A stretch of 64,000 bases of DNA from Mycolicibacter nonchromogenicus (GTDB lineage: Bacteria; Actinomycetota; Actinomycetes; Mycobacteriales; Mycobacteriaceae): assembly GCF_002101775.1 (NCBI RefSeq), contig NZ_LQPI01000053.1, positions 62,001 to 126,000 on the forward strand. Reading direction: 5' to 3'. Numbering within the stretch: position 1 is the stretch's first letter; each line of letters starts with the position of its first letter. The notes beneath the pieces are model-generated. The model had not been told where the DNA came from, ran no database searches, and saw only the letters and a list, made by a program, of their open reading frames with translations. Below are positions 1 through 8,337 of this stretch, piece after piece. The position numbers were made by a program, and so were the translations under genes.

Positions 1-127
1 CGTCGAACGAGCGGATCAGGACCCACGGCAGCCGAGCGGCGCCCCAGAGTCCCCCGGCGGCCGCCACCATCAGCAGTTGGGCCCCGCGCAGCGCGCGGGT
101 GTCGTTGCGTTCCCGACCGTCAGCCAT
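1..127 (-). CDS. Trp-operon-associated membrane protein (N-terminal part only)
   Basis: This is the start of a gene that runs off the left edge of the window; only 42 codons are visible. Its ATG lies inside the 3' end of trpE, with an 8-nt overlap (ATGGCTGA), so the two are translationally coupled. The visible protein begins [19 protein letters not shown] and then enters a hydrophobic, Trp-containing stretch. This fits the 'trp region conserved hypothetical membrane protein' family that follows trpE in actinobacteria (Rv1610 position). Its biochemical role is unknown. The family call rests mainly on position plus the start of a membrane segment. Confidence 0.75.
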   Translation of the reverse strand, partial: MADGRERNDTRALRGAQLLMVAAAGGLWGAARLPWVLIRSFD

Positions 128-1661
128 CGGACCCGGGCGGCGCCAGGGTCTCGGCGGCGGCGATCGCGGCCAACACTGCCCGGGCCTTGTTGGATGCCTC
201 GGTGTATTCATAGGGGCCGTTGGAATCGGCCACCACCCCGCCGCCGGCCTGGACGTAGGCGGTGCCGTCGCGCATCAACGCGGTGCGGATCGCGATGGCG
301 AAGTCGGCGTTGCCGGCGAAGTCCAGATAGCCGACGACGCCGCCGTAGAGGCCGCGCCGGGTCTTCTCGACCTCCTCGATCAGCTCCATGGCACGCACCT
401 TGGGCGCTCCGGACAGGGTGCCGGCCGGGAAGCAGGCCGTCACCGCGTCCAGCGCGGTCCGGTCTTCGGCGAGCCCTCCGGTGACGGTGGACACCAGGTG
501 CATGACGTGGCTGTAGCGCTCGATGTGGCTGTAGTCGCTGACCCGCACGCTGCCCGGAACGCACACTCGGCCCAGGTCGTTGCGGCCCAGATCGACCAGC
601 ATCAGGTGCTCGGCGCGTTCCTTCTCGTCGTTCAGCAGGTCCTTGGCCAGCAGCTGGTCTTCGTCCTCGGTCGCGCCACGCCACCGGGTTCCGGCGATCG
701 GGTGGGTGGTCGCCCGGCCGTCCTGCACGGTCACCAGCGCCTCGGGGCTGGAGCCCACGATGGAAAAGGCCAATCCCCCGTCGTCGTCGGGCACCTGCAG
801 CAGGTACATGTACGGGCTGGGATTGGACACCCGCAACATTCGGTAGACATCGAGCGGGTCGGCCGCGGTCGTCATCTCGAAGCGCTGCGACGGAACCACC
901 TGAAACGCCTCGCCGGCCTCGATCTCGCCGACCAGGCGTTCGACGATCTCCCCGTATTCCTCTGGGGTGCGCTGGCCGCGGTAGACCGGGTCGGGCCGAT
1001 CGAAAATGGCGACGCTGGACTCCAGCGGCTGACTCAGCGCCTTGGCCATCACCTCGAGGCGGGCGACCGCGTCGTCGTAGGCCTCATCGACGCGCTCGTC
1101 GGTGCCGTTCCAGTTGACCGCGTTGGCGATCAGCGTGATGGTGCCCTCGTGGTGGTCGACGGCGGCCATGTCGGTGGCCAGCAGCAGCAGCATGTCGGGC
1201 AGCGCCAGGTCATCGACGGCCAGCTCGGGAAGCCGCTCCAGGCGGCGCACCAGGTCGTAGGTGAAGAATCCCACCAGGCCACTGGACAGCGGGGGCAGGC
1301 CCGCGATGGCGGCGGTCTCCAGCAGGGTCAGCGTCTGGCGCAGCGCCTGCAAGGGGTCACCGCCGGTGGGGGCATCCTGCGGCGCAGCACCCAGCCACAC
1401 CGCTTCGCCATCGCGCACCGTCAGCGCCGAGGTCGTGCCGGCGCCGATGAACGACCACCGCGACCACGACCGGCCGTTCTCGGCCGACTCCAGCAGGAAG
1501 GTTCCGGGGCGGTTGGCGGCCAGCTTGCGGTACGCCGACAGCGGGGTCTCGGCGTCGGCCAGCACCTTGCGGGTCACCGGGACCACACGGTGCTCAGCCG
1601 CCAGCGCCCGGAAGTCCGCCCGGGAGGTGACGCCGACCGTAGAGGTGCTCGTGGTTTGCAC
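120..1661 (-). CDS. trpE: Anthranilate synthase component I
   Basis: TrpE converts chorismate to anthranilate with glutamine-derived ammonia from TrpG, the first committed step of tryptophan synthesis. The protein is 513 residues from the chosen GTG, close to the roughly 516 of mycobacterial TrpE. It carries the chorismate-binding C-terminal half, with [10 protein letters not shown], the [10 protein letters not shown] segment, and [20 protein letters not shown] near the C-terminus. I chose the GTG at 1661 because homology starts just after it and a GGGAAGA stretch precedes it. An in-frame ATG at 1694 would add 11 residues ([11 protein letters not shown]) that include two close Trp codons. The gene is divergent from bcpB and overlaps the next membrane gene. 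Confidence 0.96.
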   Translation of the reverse strand: MQTTSTSTVGVTSRADFRALAAEHRVVPVTRKVLADAETPLSAYRKLAANRPGTFLLESAENGRSWSRWSFIGAGTTSALTVRDGEAVWLGAAPQDAPTGGDPLQALRQTLTLLETAAIAGLPPLSSGLVGFFTYDLVRRLERLPELAVDDLALPDMLLLLATDMAAVDHHEGTITLIANAVNWNGTDERVDEAYDDAVARLEVMAKALSQPLESSVAIFDRPDPVYRGQRTPEEYGEIVERLVGEIEAGEAFQVVPSQRFEMTTAADPLDVYRMLRVSNPSPYMYLLQVPDDDGGLAFSIVGSSPEALVTVQDGRATTHPIAGTRWRGATEDEDQLLAKDLLNDEKERAEHLMLVDLGRNDLGRVCVPGSVRVSDYSHIERYSHVMHLVSTVTGGLAEDRTALDAVTACFPAGTLSGAPKVRAMELIEEVEKTRRGLYGGVVGYLDFAGNADFAIAIRTALMRDGTAYVQAGGGVVADSNGPYEYTEASNKARAVLAAIAAAETLAPPGSDG

Positions 1662-1736
1662 GCGCCCATCTTCCCAGACCCAACAGCGGCTCATCTGCGC
1701 CCACCACTATCGCCGCCGCGACACGCGCACCCGGAG

Positions 1737-1742
1737 TAGCCT
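1737..1742 (+). promoter_or_regulatory. Predicted -10 box of bcpB (leaderless)
   Basis: TAGCCT ends 7 nt before the bcpB ATG at 1750. A TANNNT hexamer at this distance is the usual mycobacterial leaderless arrangement, with transcription starting on the first base of the start codon. No Shine-Dalgarno sequence is present. This is inferred from spacing only. Confidence 0.55.
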
Positions 1743-1749
1743 AACCGCC

Positions 1750-2214
1750 ATGAAAACCGGTGACACCGTGGCCGACTTCGAGCTCCCCGACCAGAGCGGG
1801 GCGCCGCGCCGGCTCAGCGACCTACTGGCCGACGGGCCGGTGGTGCTGTTCTTCTATCCGGCCGCCATGACGCCGGGATGCACCAAGGAGGCCTGCCACT
1901 TCCGCGACCTGGCCGGCGAGTTCGCCGCCGTCGGGGCCACCCGGGTGGGGATCAGTGCTGACGCGGTGGCCAAGCAGGCCAAGTTCGCCGACCAACAGGG
2001 CTTCGACTACCCGCTGCTGTCCGACACCGAAGGCACGGTGGCCAGCCAGTTCGGTGTCAAGCGCGGACTACTGGGCAAGCTCCTGCCGGTGAAACGCACC
2101 ACGTTCGTCATCGACACCGACCGCACCGTGTTGGACGTCATCGCCAGCGAGTTCTCGATGGACACCCACGCCGACAAGGCGCTGGAGGTGCTTCGGGCCC
2201 GCTCGTCGGCCTAG
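1750..2214 (+). CDS. bcpB: Thiol peroxidase of the BCP/PrxQ peroxiredoxin family
   Basis: This 154-residue cytosolic peroxiredoxin should reduce peroxides with electrons from thioredoxin or a similar thiol donor. The active-site segment YPAAMTPGCTKEAC places the peroxidatic Cys at 44 and a resolving Cys at 49. That five-residue spacing is the one used by atypical 2-Cys BCP enzymes. The thioredoxin-fold AhpC/TSA domain spans essentially the whole chain. The gene is divergent from trpE, the same arrangement as Rv1608c/Rv1609, and appears to be expressed from a leaderless promoter. The likely orthologue is M. tuberculosis BcpB. Confidence 0.93.
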   Translation: MKTGDTVADFELPDQSGAPRRLSDLLADGPVVLFFYPAAMTPGCTKEACHFRDLAGEFAAVGATRVGISADAVAKQAKFADQQGFDYPLLSDTEGTVASQFGVKRGLLGKLLPVKRTTFVIDTDRTVLDVIASEFSMDTHADKALEVLRARSSA

Positions 2215-2236
2215 CGGGAACTGCTAGCGCGGCGAA

Positions 2237-2296
2237 GCCGGGCGAAGCAGGTTCCCGCCATTGGCCCAGCGGGAAGCAGGTTGGTCCAGCGGCGAA
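2237..2296. repeat. Short degenerate direct repeats
   Basis: The gap between bcpB and the convergent methyltransferase holds repeated GCGAAGC/GGAAGCAGGTT and CCAGCGG(G) words. GAAGCAGGTT occurs near 2244 and 2273, and CAGCGG occurs near 2268 and 2288. They are too short and diverged to call a named element. No terminator hairpin with a T-run is visible. Confidence 0.35.
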
Positions 2297-2319
2297 GAGT
2301 CGCCCCCACCTCCGGCGGG

Positions 2320-3153
2320 TCAGGCGGGTTTGCGGAACGTGTAAACCCGGTACTGAAGAAGGCCGACCTTGGACAACCACTTCATCCATCGGGTGCCGAC
2401 CATCATGGTCTTGCGGGTATCTGCTGAGCCGTGAGCCCGCAAGAACGTGAGCAGGAATGGGTAGGTGGGCATGGTGTTCTTCCGGATGTCGCGCTGGGTT
2501 TCCAGTTGTAGTCCCGCACGTGAGCCCATGGTCTTGTAGGACCGAAGTGGCACTTTGCCGAGCGTTCCGTAGGACTTGGCGATCCGGGCGCGGATAGCCA
2601 TCCAGATCGGCGTCTTGCCGAAGAACATCATGATCGGCACAAAATCGGAAACAGCCAGGTAGCCACCGGGTTTGAGCACCCGCGACGCCTCCTCGAGGAA
2701 GCGCTCCCGGGATGGAAAGTGGAAAATGCACTCGACCGCCAGGACGCGATCGAAGGAGTTGTCCTCGAAGGGCAATTGGCAGGCGTCGGCTTCGACCCAG
2801 GACATCGCATTCCCGCGGGAAGGCGTGCTCTGCGTTTTGGCGATTGCGAGCTGGCGCGGGTCGATGTTCAGGCCCGTCAGATCCATCGCGTTATGCGTGG
2901 CATTGATCTGGCGGATGGTGCCGCCGAACCCGCAGCCGACATCCAGCAGTGTTTGCCCGTCGGCCACTTTTCCGGCGTCGAAAAGCAGCGCGTTCATCCG
3001 TTCCATGGCAGTGACGTAGTCGGCCAAGGTGCCGTCGGCGACCTCGGGGCTCTCCCAATAGCCCCAGTGCACCTGGTCCTCCCACAGCTGAGAGAGTTTG
3101 CCGCGGTTGGGGCGATCATCCATCAGCAGGTCAAAATAAGGCAGGTCAGGCAT
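2320..3153 (-). CDS. SAM-dependent methyltransferase (class I)
   Basis: This 277-residue protein has a class I methyltransferase core. Motif I is LLDVGCGFGG at about 69-78, followed by a DLTGLNID acidic loop, ADACQLPFEDNSFD, and the post-motif RVLKPGGYLAVSDF. The layout and the substrate-side C-terminal region resemble sterol/natural-product methyltransferases and the Rv2952/Rv1523 group. The substrate cannot be read from sequence. The gene sits alone between bcpB and the coiled-coil genes and has a leaderless-type promoter. It is related to, but clearly diverged from, the two methyltransferases at 59.5 and 62.7 kb. Confidence 0.82.
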   Translation of the reverse strand: MPDLPYFDLLMDDRPNRGKLSQLWEDQVHWGYWESPEVADGTLADYVTAMERMNALLFDAGKVADGQTLLDVGCGFGGTIRQINATHNAMDLTGLNIDPRQLAIAKTQSTPSRGNAMSWVEADACQLPFEDNSFDRVLAVECIFHFPSRERFLEEASRVLKPGGYLAVSDFVPIMMFFGKTPIWMAIRARIAKSYGTLGKVPLRSYKTMGSRAGLQLETQRDIRKNTMPTYPFLLTFLRAHGSADTRKTMMVGTRWMKWLSKVGLLQYRVYTFRKPA

Positions 3154-3160
3154 TCGCCGG

Positions 3161-3166
3161 ACGCTA
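3161..3166 (-). promoter_or_regulatory. Predicted -10 box of the 2.3-3.2 kb methyltransferase (leaderless)
   Basis: On the minus strand TAGCGT ends 7 nt before the ATG at 3153, with no Shine-Dalgarno sequence between. This is the leaderless spacing seen repeatedly in this window. Confidence 0.5.
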
Positions 3167-3238
3167 TCACGGCTGGGGTTCGGGCGTGGAAGATTATTAG
3201 CCGGGGCGCCTACCTATCGCCGGGAGCCGGCGCGCTCG

Positions 3239-4282
3239 CTAGTCCGCGTCCTGCTGAGCTTCGGGGACGTCTGCGGCCTCAGCGGCAGGCTCATCGGGCA
3301 GATCGGCCATCGGGAGGCTGCCTCCGACCGTGGTATCGATCCAGTTCTTGATTTCGCTGAGGTGGGTGACGATCCCGGCCCGCTCGCGCTTGAGCAGTTC
3401 CACTTCGGCCGCCGTGCGCTCGGTGATCACCTTGGCTTCCCGCTTGGTGCCGGCGATCAAAGAGGAGGCCTCCAGGCGGGCCTCCTCGTCGAGCTTGGCG
3501 ATGTTGGCCTCGGCCTGCTCCCACGCCGCCTTCATCTTCTGGTCCAGGCGGTGCTGGGCATCTCGGCGGTTGCGTTCGTCCTCTTCCCAGGCCAGCTTGA
3601 TCTGTTCGTCGAGGGATTCCTGGGCCGCCCGGCGGTTGCGTTCGTCCTCTTCGGCCAGTCGCTGATACAGCTCGCGCCGGGAGCGTTCGGCCTCCTCGAT
3701 CTCCCGAATGATCCGGCTGCGCTCCTCGTGCGCGAGCTGCAGGATCTGCTCGGCTTCCTGGGTCGCGGTTTCGAGGATCTTCGCCCGGCGGGCGTTGGTG
3801 GAGGCCTGGAACTCGGCAAGCGCCTCAGTGCCGGCGATCCGGTCGTATTTGGCGGCCTCAAGCTGTTCGCGGAGTTCTTCGGTCAGCGCTTCGGCGTCTT
3901 GGCGGGCCAGTTCCTTGGTGCGTCGCGCCTCCTCAGAGGCGATGCGCATCATCCGCGCGATGCGATCGGACATACCCTCGACAGAGTCCACCGGCCCGGT
4001 GACCTGCTCGAACTGCGAGCGCAGTTGGGCCAGCTCCGCAGTGAGACGCTGGCGTTCCGCCTCCGCTTCGGCGGTCATCCGCTTCACATCGTTGTGCAGT
4101 CGGGTGACTTCGGCGACGAGCTGTTCGCGGTCGATGAGCGTCTGCGCCTTGGACGCTTCGAGGGATTTGCTGCGGTCCGCCAACAGATCGATTTCGTGTT
4201 GCAGGCGGGCGATGTAGTCGGCGACTTCATTGCGATCGAATCCGCGTATCTGCGTTTCGAATTCGGGAATCTCTAGTGCCAT
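3239..4282 (-). CDS. Coiled-coil protein with a DivIVA-like N-terminal head
   Basis: This 347-residue, highly charged protein is almost entirely alpha-helical coiled coil. The first 27 residues (IPEFETQIRGFDRNEVADYI) resemble the short DivIVA/Wag31 head (xxRGYxxxEVDxFL), which senses curved membrane in that family. Residues 100-135 hold a segment, PVDSVEGMSDRIARMM, that is nearly identical in the next gene. Residues 211-232 and 233-254 form a perfect-length 22-residue repeat starting EEDERNRR and ending in AW. The C-terminus is a short acidic tail. The ATG at 4282 is preceded by AGGAG at good spacing. A role in polar growth or cytoskeletal scaffolding is inference; I do not recognise a characterised orthologue. 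Confidence 0.75.
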   Translation of the reverse strand: MALEIPEFETQIRGFDRNEVADYIARLQHEIDLLADRSKSLEASKAQTLIDREQLVAEVTRLHNDVKRMTAEAEAERQRLTAELAQLRSQFEQVTGPVDSVEGMSDRIARMMRIASEEARRTKELARQDAEALTEELREQLEAAKYDRIAGTEALAEFQASTNARRAKILETATQEAEQILQLAHEERSRIIREIEEAERSRRELYQRLAEEDERNRRAAQESLDEQIKLAWEEDERNRRDAQHRLDQKMKAAWEQAEANIAKLDEEARLEASSLIAGTKREAKVITERTAAEVELLKRERAGIVTHLSEIKNWIDTTVGGSLPMADLPDEPAAEAADVPEAQQDAD

Positions 4283-4420
4283 CGGCGTACTCCTAAGCAC
4301 CTGACGGTTTCGGTTTCGGTTCGACGAGCATCAGACCGACGTGTCATCGGCCTCGTAATGGGCAAATCCCCTTGAGCGCGGGCGCTTTTCACCATTGGGG
4401 GAATCTTGGGATCAAGGCGC

Positions 4421-5374
4421 CTAACGGGTATTGATCCAGTTCTTGATCAGCTTGAGGTCGGCGACCAGTTCGGTGCGCTCCTGCTCCAGCTGTTCGACTT
4501 CCGCCTGTGCACGCTCGTCGATCTCTTTGACTTCGTGTTGAGCGGCCGCAACCAGTGTGGTGGCCTCCCAGTGCGCCTCCGTGTCGAGCTTGGCGATGGC
4601 GGCTTCGGTCTGCTCCCACGCCGCCTTCAGGTTCTGGTCCAGCCGGCGTTGCGCCTCGCCGCGGTGGCGCTCGCTCTCCTCCCAGGCCGTCTTCAACAGC
4701 TCGTCGAGAGTCTCGTGCGCCGCCAATCGATGGCGCTCTTCTTCCTCGGCCAGGCGCTGGTACACCTCACGGCGGGTTCGCTCGGCCTCTGCGGTCTCGT
4801 CGGTGATGCGGTCGCGCTCCTCATGCGCCAGCCGGAGAATCTCCTCGGCCTGTTCGGTTGCGATCGCCAGGATTTTCTCCCGGCGAGCGTTGGCGGAGGC
4901 CTGCAATTCGGCCAGCTCCGCGGCGGCAGCCGCCCGGTCGGCTTTGGCGGCCATCAACTGCTTGCGCAGGTCCCCGCTCAGCGACTCCGCTTCCTGCTGG
5001 GCCAGCTCCTTGGTGCGCCGGGCCTCTTCCGAGGCGATGCGCATCATCCGCGCGATGCGGTCGGACATTCCTTCAACGGTGTCGACCGGCGCCGTGATCT
5101 GCTCGAACTGGCTGTGCAGTTGCGTCATTTCGGCGATCAGTTTCCGGCGCTGCTCCTCTGCGTCGGCAGTTCGCTGCGCGAGTTCATTCTGCAGCCGGGC
5201 CACCTCGGCGGTGAGTCGTTCACAGTCAGACCGAGCGTGCCCTCTGGCCGTGTCGAGCGATCTGGTTCGATCGCGCAGAAGCTCAACTTTATGGTGCAAT
5301 CGCCCAAGGTAATCGAGGACCTCATTGCGATCGAAACCGCGAAGCTGAGTTTCAAACTCAGGAATGTTCAGCAC
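4421..5374 (-). CDS. Coiled-coil protein with a DivIVA-like head (tandem paralogue)
   Basis: This 317-residue paralogue of the downstream gene shares the head (IPEFETQLRGFDRNEVLDYLGRL), the VEGMSDRIARMMRIASEEAR segment, the 22-residue repeats (EEEERHRL...LLKTAW, EESERHRG...LKAAW) and the C-terminal LIKNWI motif. It lacks the acidic tail. The GTG at 5374 was chosen because it starts the homology and follows AGAAGGGG. An upstream ATG at 5518 would add a non-homologous 48 residues. The two genes lie head to tail with 138 bp between them. That gap contains three CGGTTT repeats but no clear terminator. The close similarity suggests a local duplication; the function is unknown. Confidence 0.72.
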   Translation of the reverse strand: MLNIPEFETQLRGFDRNEVLDYLGRLHHKVELLRDRTRSLDTARGHARSDCERLTAEVARLQNELAQRTADAEEQRRKLIAEMTQLHSQFEQITAPVDTVEGMSDRIARMMRIASEEARRTKELAQQEAESLSGDLRKQLMAAKADRAAAAAELAELQASANARREKILAIATEQAEEILRLAHEERDRITDETAEAERTRREVYQRLAEEEERHRLAAHETLDELLKTAWEESERHRGEAQRRLDQNLKAAWEQTEAAIAKLDTEAHWEATTLVAAAQHEVKEIDERAQAEVEQLEQERTELVADLKLIKNWINTR

Positions 5375-5545
5375 CGGCGACTGACCCCTTCTCCCGACAA
5401 GACCTGGTCGTCTGCCGGGCATTACCCGGCTTCTGGCCGCAAAATCGCTGATGAAAGCAGGTCGGCTATACCAAGCCGCCGCGCGAGGAATCGTAGCAGA
5501 ACTGCAGAAACGTGTCACCGATGAATCAAATGGCGACGCAAGCGT

Positions 5546-6242
5546 TCAGTACGGGCGATTTTCGCGAAACCAGGTTTCTCGGGCAGACAAAGCGGATTCA
5601 CGAGCAGCCCCGCGTGAGGCGTTCGCGTGAGTGTCAGCGTTAACTTGTTTCGCGCGATTAACTTGACCCGTTGAGCGTTCTATCCGGCCCACAATTTTCA
5701 CGCGCGCATCGACGAGTTCAGCCAGGCGGCGCTGGGCGTCGGCGACGTGACTGGTGCTGGCCTCGTTCATCTCGGTTAAGATCGCCGACGCATGGCTCTC
5801 GGCTTCCTTCATGATCTCGGCCGCACTCATGACGGCCTGTCGTCGCAGGTACACAGCCTGCGTCCGCAACTGCTGGTGCTGGGTTTCCAGCTCGGCCCGC
5901 AACTCCGCCGCCTCCCGGCGCTGGTCATCGGCGTCGGCGAGAATGGCGGCTTCGTTTTCGGCGGCGGCACTCGGCGAAGTGCTGCGCCGCCGCACGGATA
6001 TCATCTGCTTCGGCAACCGCGCCGTTGAGGATTCCGGACAGCCGATCACTTAGATCGACGATATCGCCCGGAATGGCGGAGGCCACCTCATTGAACTTCG
6101 CCGATGCGGACTCCAGATTCGCCTGCGATTCACCGAGCTGGTTTGTCAGCGCTACTATCCGCCACCCCTGGGGGTTGCTCGGCCTCCAACCGGTACCGGT
6201 CGTCAGACTCGTCGGAGTCCACAGTCGGCCAGATACCGACAC
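5546..6242 (-). pseudogene. Decayed third copy of the DivIVA-like coiled-coil family (frameshifted)
   Basis: Two overlapping minus-strand reading frames, 5925-6242 and 5546-6049, together encode one coiled-coil protein related to the two upstream genes. The first frame contains GDIVDLSDRLSGILNGAVAEADDIRAAAQHFAE. It aligns with VDTVEGMSDRIARMMRIASEEARRTKELAQQEAE of the paralogues, split here only for reference. After about 5970 the coiled coil continues in the other frame (AAAENEAAILADADDQRREA). A one-base indel would join them. The DivIVA-like head is absent, so this is a truncated and frameshifted relic, unless the shift is a sequencing error. Confidence 0.55.
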
Positions 6243-6257
6243 GCCGTTATGGGCGAA

Positions 6258-6617
6258 TCAATCTGCGGGACCGAGCAACACGTCCGCGTCGAAGCAGCTG
6301 TGGTCTCCGGTATGGCAGGCACCGCCGGTCTGATCGACGGTCAGCAATACCGTGTCGCCGTCACAGTCCAGCCGTACCGCGTGCACGTACTGGGTGTGCC
6401 CGGAGGTGGCACCCTTGATCCACTGTTCGTTTCGTGATCGCGAAAAATACGTCGCTTCGCGGGTCGCCAGGGTGCGGGCCAATGCGTCGTCGTCCATCCA
6501 CGCGACCATCAGTACGTCGCCGGTACCCCTCTCCTGCACCACCGCGGCGATCAGACCGTCGGCGTTGCGCTTGAGCCGGGCCGCGATCGCCGGATCCAAT
6601 CCGCTCTCGGCACTCAT
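6258..6617 (-). CDS. hisI: Phosphoribosyl-AMP cyclohydrolase
   Basis: HisI opens the purine ring of phosphoribosyl-AMP in histidine synthesis. The 119-residue monofunctional enzyme shows both metal sites: the DCDGD cluster at 84-88 (Mg, plus Zn ligand C85) and CHTGDHSC giving C101 and C108. The ATG at 6617 overlaps the hisF stop by 4 nt (ATGA), so it is the last gene of the operon. A longer minus-strand reading frame from 7016 runs through hisF out of frame and is not real. No hisE domain is fused. Confidence 0.95.
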   Translation of the reverse strand: MSAESGLDPAIAARLKRNADGLIAAVVQERGTGDVLMVAWMDDDALARTLATREATYFSRSRNEQWIKGATSGHTQYVHAVRLDCDGDTVLLTVDQTGGACHTGDHSCFDADVLLGPAD

Positions 6618-7399
6618 CTGACCGTGATCCCCTCGGCCGCCATCGCGGCCTTGACCTGGCCGATGGTCAGTTCCCGGAAGTGAAACACGCTGGCCGCCAG
6701 CACGGCATCGGCACCCGCGGCGACCGCCGGTGCGAAATGCTCCACCGCACCGGCTCCGCCGCTGGCGATCACCGGCACACTCACCGCAGCCCGCACCGCA
6801 TGGAGCATGGGCAGATCGAACCCGGCCTTGGTGCCGTCGGCGTCCATCGAATTCAGCAGGATCTCCCCCACACCGAGCTCCACGCCGCGCACAGCCCACT
6901 CGACTGCGTCGATACCGGTGCCCTGCCGGCCACCGTGGGTGGTGACCTCCCATCCCGAAGCGGTGGGCGGCGATCCGGCCGGGACGGTGCGGGCATCGAC
7001 CGAGAGCACGATGCACTGGGAGCCGAATTGGCGGGACAACTCCGCCAGCAGTTCCGGGCGGGCGATGGCGGCGGTGTTCACCGACACCTTGTCGGCGCCG
7101 GCCCGCAGCAGAGCGTCGACATCGGCGACCGTGCGCACGCCGCCGCCGACGGTGAGCGGGATGAACACCTGATCGGCGGTGCGCGCGACGACCTCGAGCA
7201 TGGTGGCCCGGCCCGACGACGACGCCGTCACGTCGAGGAAGGTCAGCTCGTCGGCGCCTTCGGCGTCATAGGCCGCGGCGAGCTCGACCGGGTCGCCCGC
7301 ATCGCGCAGGTTCTCGAAGTTGACGCCCTTGACGACCCGGCCGCCGTCGACGTCCAGACACGGGATGACCCGTACCGCCACATCACTGTGCTTATGCAT
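6614..7399 (-). CDS. hisF: Imidazole glycerol phosphate synthase, cyclase subunit
   Basis: HisF receives ammonia from HisH and cyclises PRFAR to imidazole glycerol phosphate and AICAR. The (beta/alpha)8 barrel shows the catalytic Asp of [12 protein letters not shown] near the N-terminus, the second Asp in LSVDART, the phosphate loops, and [13 protein letters not shown]. From the ATG at 7399 the protein has 261 residues, close to the 267 of M. tuberculosis. A perfect in-frame duplication upstream supplies two more possible ATGs, at 7456 and 7513. These would add 19 or 38 residues of repeated sequence. The ATG at 7513 lies 1 nt after the impA stop, so the true start is uncertain. Confidence 0.94.
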   Translation of the reverse strand: MHKHSDVAVRVIPCLDVDGGRVVKGVNFENLRDAGDPVELAAAYDAEGADELTFLDVTASSSGRATMLEVVARTADQVFIPLTVGGGVRTVADVDALLRAGADKVSVNTAAIARPELLAELSRQFGSQCIVLSVDARTVPAGSPPTASGWEVTTHGGRQGTGIDAVEWAVRGVELGVGEILLNSMDADGTKAGFDLPMLHAVRAAVSVPVIASGGAGAVEHFAPAVAAGADAVLAASVFHFRELTIGQVKAAMAAEGITVR

Positions 7400-7506
7400 C
7401 GGTCCCAGCTTCGCCTCTCCTGCGTCGAGCCTCGCTGAACCGCTGTGCTTGTGCATCGGTCCCAGCTTCGCCTCTCCTGCGTCGAGCCTCGCTGAACCGC
7501 TGTGCT
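7386..7506. repeat. 57-bp tandem direct repeat across the hisF start
   Basis: Two adjacent 57-bp units (7386-7442 and 7443-7499) differ at one base (CTTATG versus CTTGTG) and are followed by 7 bp of a third. The unit encodes exactly 19 residues in the hisF frame ([19 protein letters not shown]). It carries GGAGAGG and GGGACCG just ahead of an ATG, so each copy duplicates a potential ribosome-binding site and start. Size, position at a gene junction and open frame are reminiscent of mycobacterial interspersed repetitive units, but I cannot confirm identity. Confidence 0.85.
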
Positions 7507-7514
7507 GTTCCATA

Positions 7515-8330
7515 TCAGTAGTCCCCCGGTGCGCCGACTCGCTTGAGGATGTCGAGAATCTGCTCGTGCGCCCCCGGTGCGGCGACCAGCGCCCCCGTCG
7601 AGTGGGCGGTCCACGGTGCGCCGGCCAGGTCGGTGACGACGCCACCGGCCGCACGCACCATGGCCACACCGGCGGCGTGGTCCCAGATGTGGTCGCCGAA
7701 ACTGATCGCACCACCGAGAGTTCCGTCGGCGACGTATGCCAGGTCGATTCCGGTGGCGCCGTGCATCCGCATCCGCGAGGTCACCCGGGTCAGGCCTTCG
7801 AACACCGCAAGCCGGTAGCGGCCGGGGAACCGGCCCCGCCACTCCACGTTGAAGGTGCCGATGCCGACCAACGAGTGGGCCAAGTCCACGGGCTGCAGTG
7901 GCGGCTGGGTCACCCCGTTGCGGATCAGCGGGCCGCCGGCGACCGCGGTGTAACGCTGGCCGACGAACGGCAGCCAGGTCAACCCGGCGACCGGTTCGCC
8001 GTCGCGCAGCAGTCCCAGCAGGATGGCGGACATCGGCGATCCGGCGGCGTAGTTGAAGGTCCCGTCGATGGGGTCGAGCACCCACACCAGAGGTGAATCG
8101 ATCGGGGGCCCGCCGAACTCCTCGCCGTGCACCCCGATTCCGGTCTCCGCCACCAATGCCTCGGTGATCTGGCGTTCCAAGGCGAGGTCGACCTCGGTGG
8201 CGAAGTCGTTGGCGCCCTTGCGGACCGCGGAGTCGGCGCGGTGGCCGGCCAGGAAAGGCTCGGCGGCGACATCGAGGATCTTCGACGCCGCTGCGACCAG
8301 CGCGTCGAGATCCGCGGTGTCCAGCGCCAT
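7515..8330 (-). CDS. impA: Inositol-monophosphatase-family phosphatase (probable histidinol phosphatase of the his operon)
   Basis: This 271-residue metal-dependent phosphatase has the family motifs GEE at 69-71, [12 protein letters not shown] at 83-94, and [15 protein letters not shown] at about 216-230. These bind the two or three Mg ions. It lies inside the his operon between hisA and hisF, the position of Rv1604 (impA). The operon otherwise has no histidinol-phosphate phosphatase. IMPase-type HolPases are established in actinobacteria, so that role is a reasonable inference here. Activity on inositol phosphate is the alternative. Confidence 0.88.
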   Translation of the reverse strand: MALDTADLDALVAAASKILDVAAEPFLAGHRADSAVRKGANDFATEVDLALERQITEALVAETGIGVHGEEFGGPPIDSPLVWVLDPIDGTFNYAAGSPMSAILLGLLRDGEPVAGLTWLPFVGQRYTAVAGGPLIRNGVTQPPLQPVDLAHSLVGIGTFNVEWRGRFPGRYRLAVFEGLTRVTSRMRMHGATGIDLAYVADGTLGGAISFGDHIWDHAAGVAMVRAAGGVVTDLAGAPWTAHSTGALVAAPGAHEQILDILKRVGAPGDY

Positions 8331-8337
8331 GTCGGAA

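Noticed and set aside
99..1739. 546-codon + strand frame opposite trpE
   Set aside because: Antisense shadow in high-GC DNA. trpE is unambiguous by motif, and the antisense product has no recognisable fold.
4361..4400. GAGCGCGGGCGCTTTT hairpin-like sequence between the two coiled-coil genes
   Set aside because: The loop would be only two bases, and the T-run is on the + strand while both genes are on the minus strand, so it is not a terminator for them.
6258..7016. Apparent 252-residue extended HisI
   Set aside because: The extension is hisF in another frame. The HisI ATG at 6617 with ATGA overlap gives the normal length.
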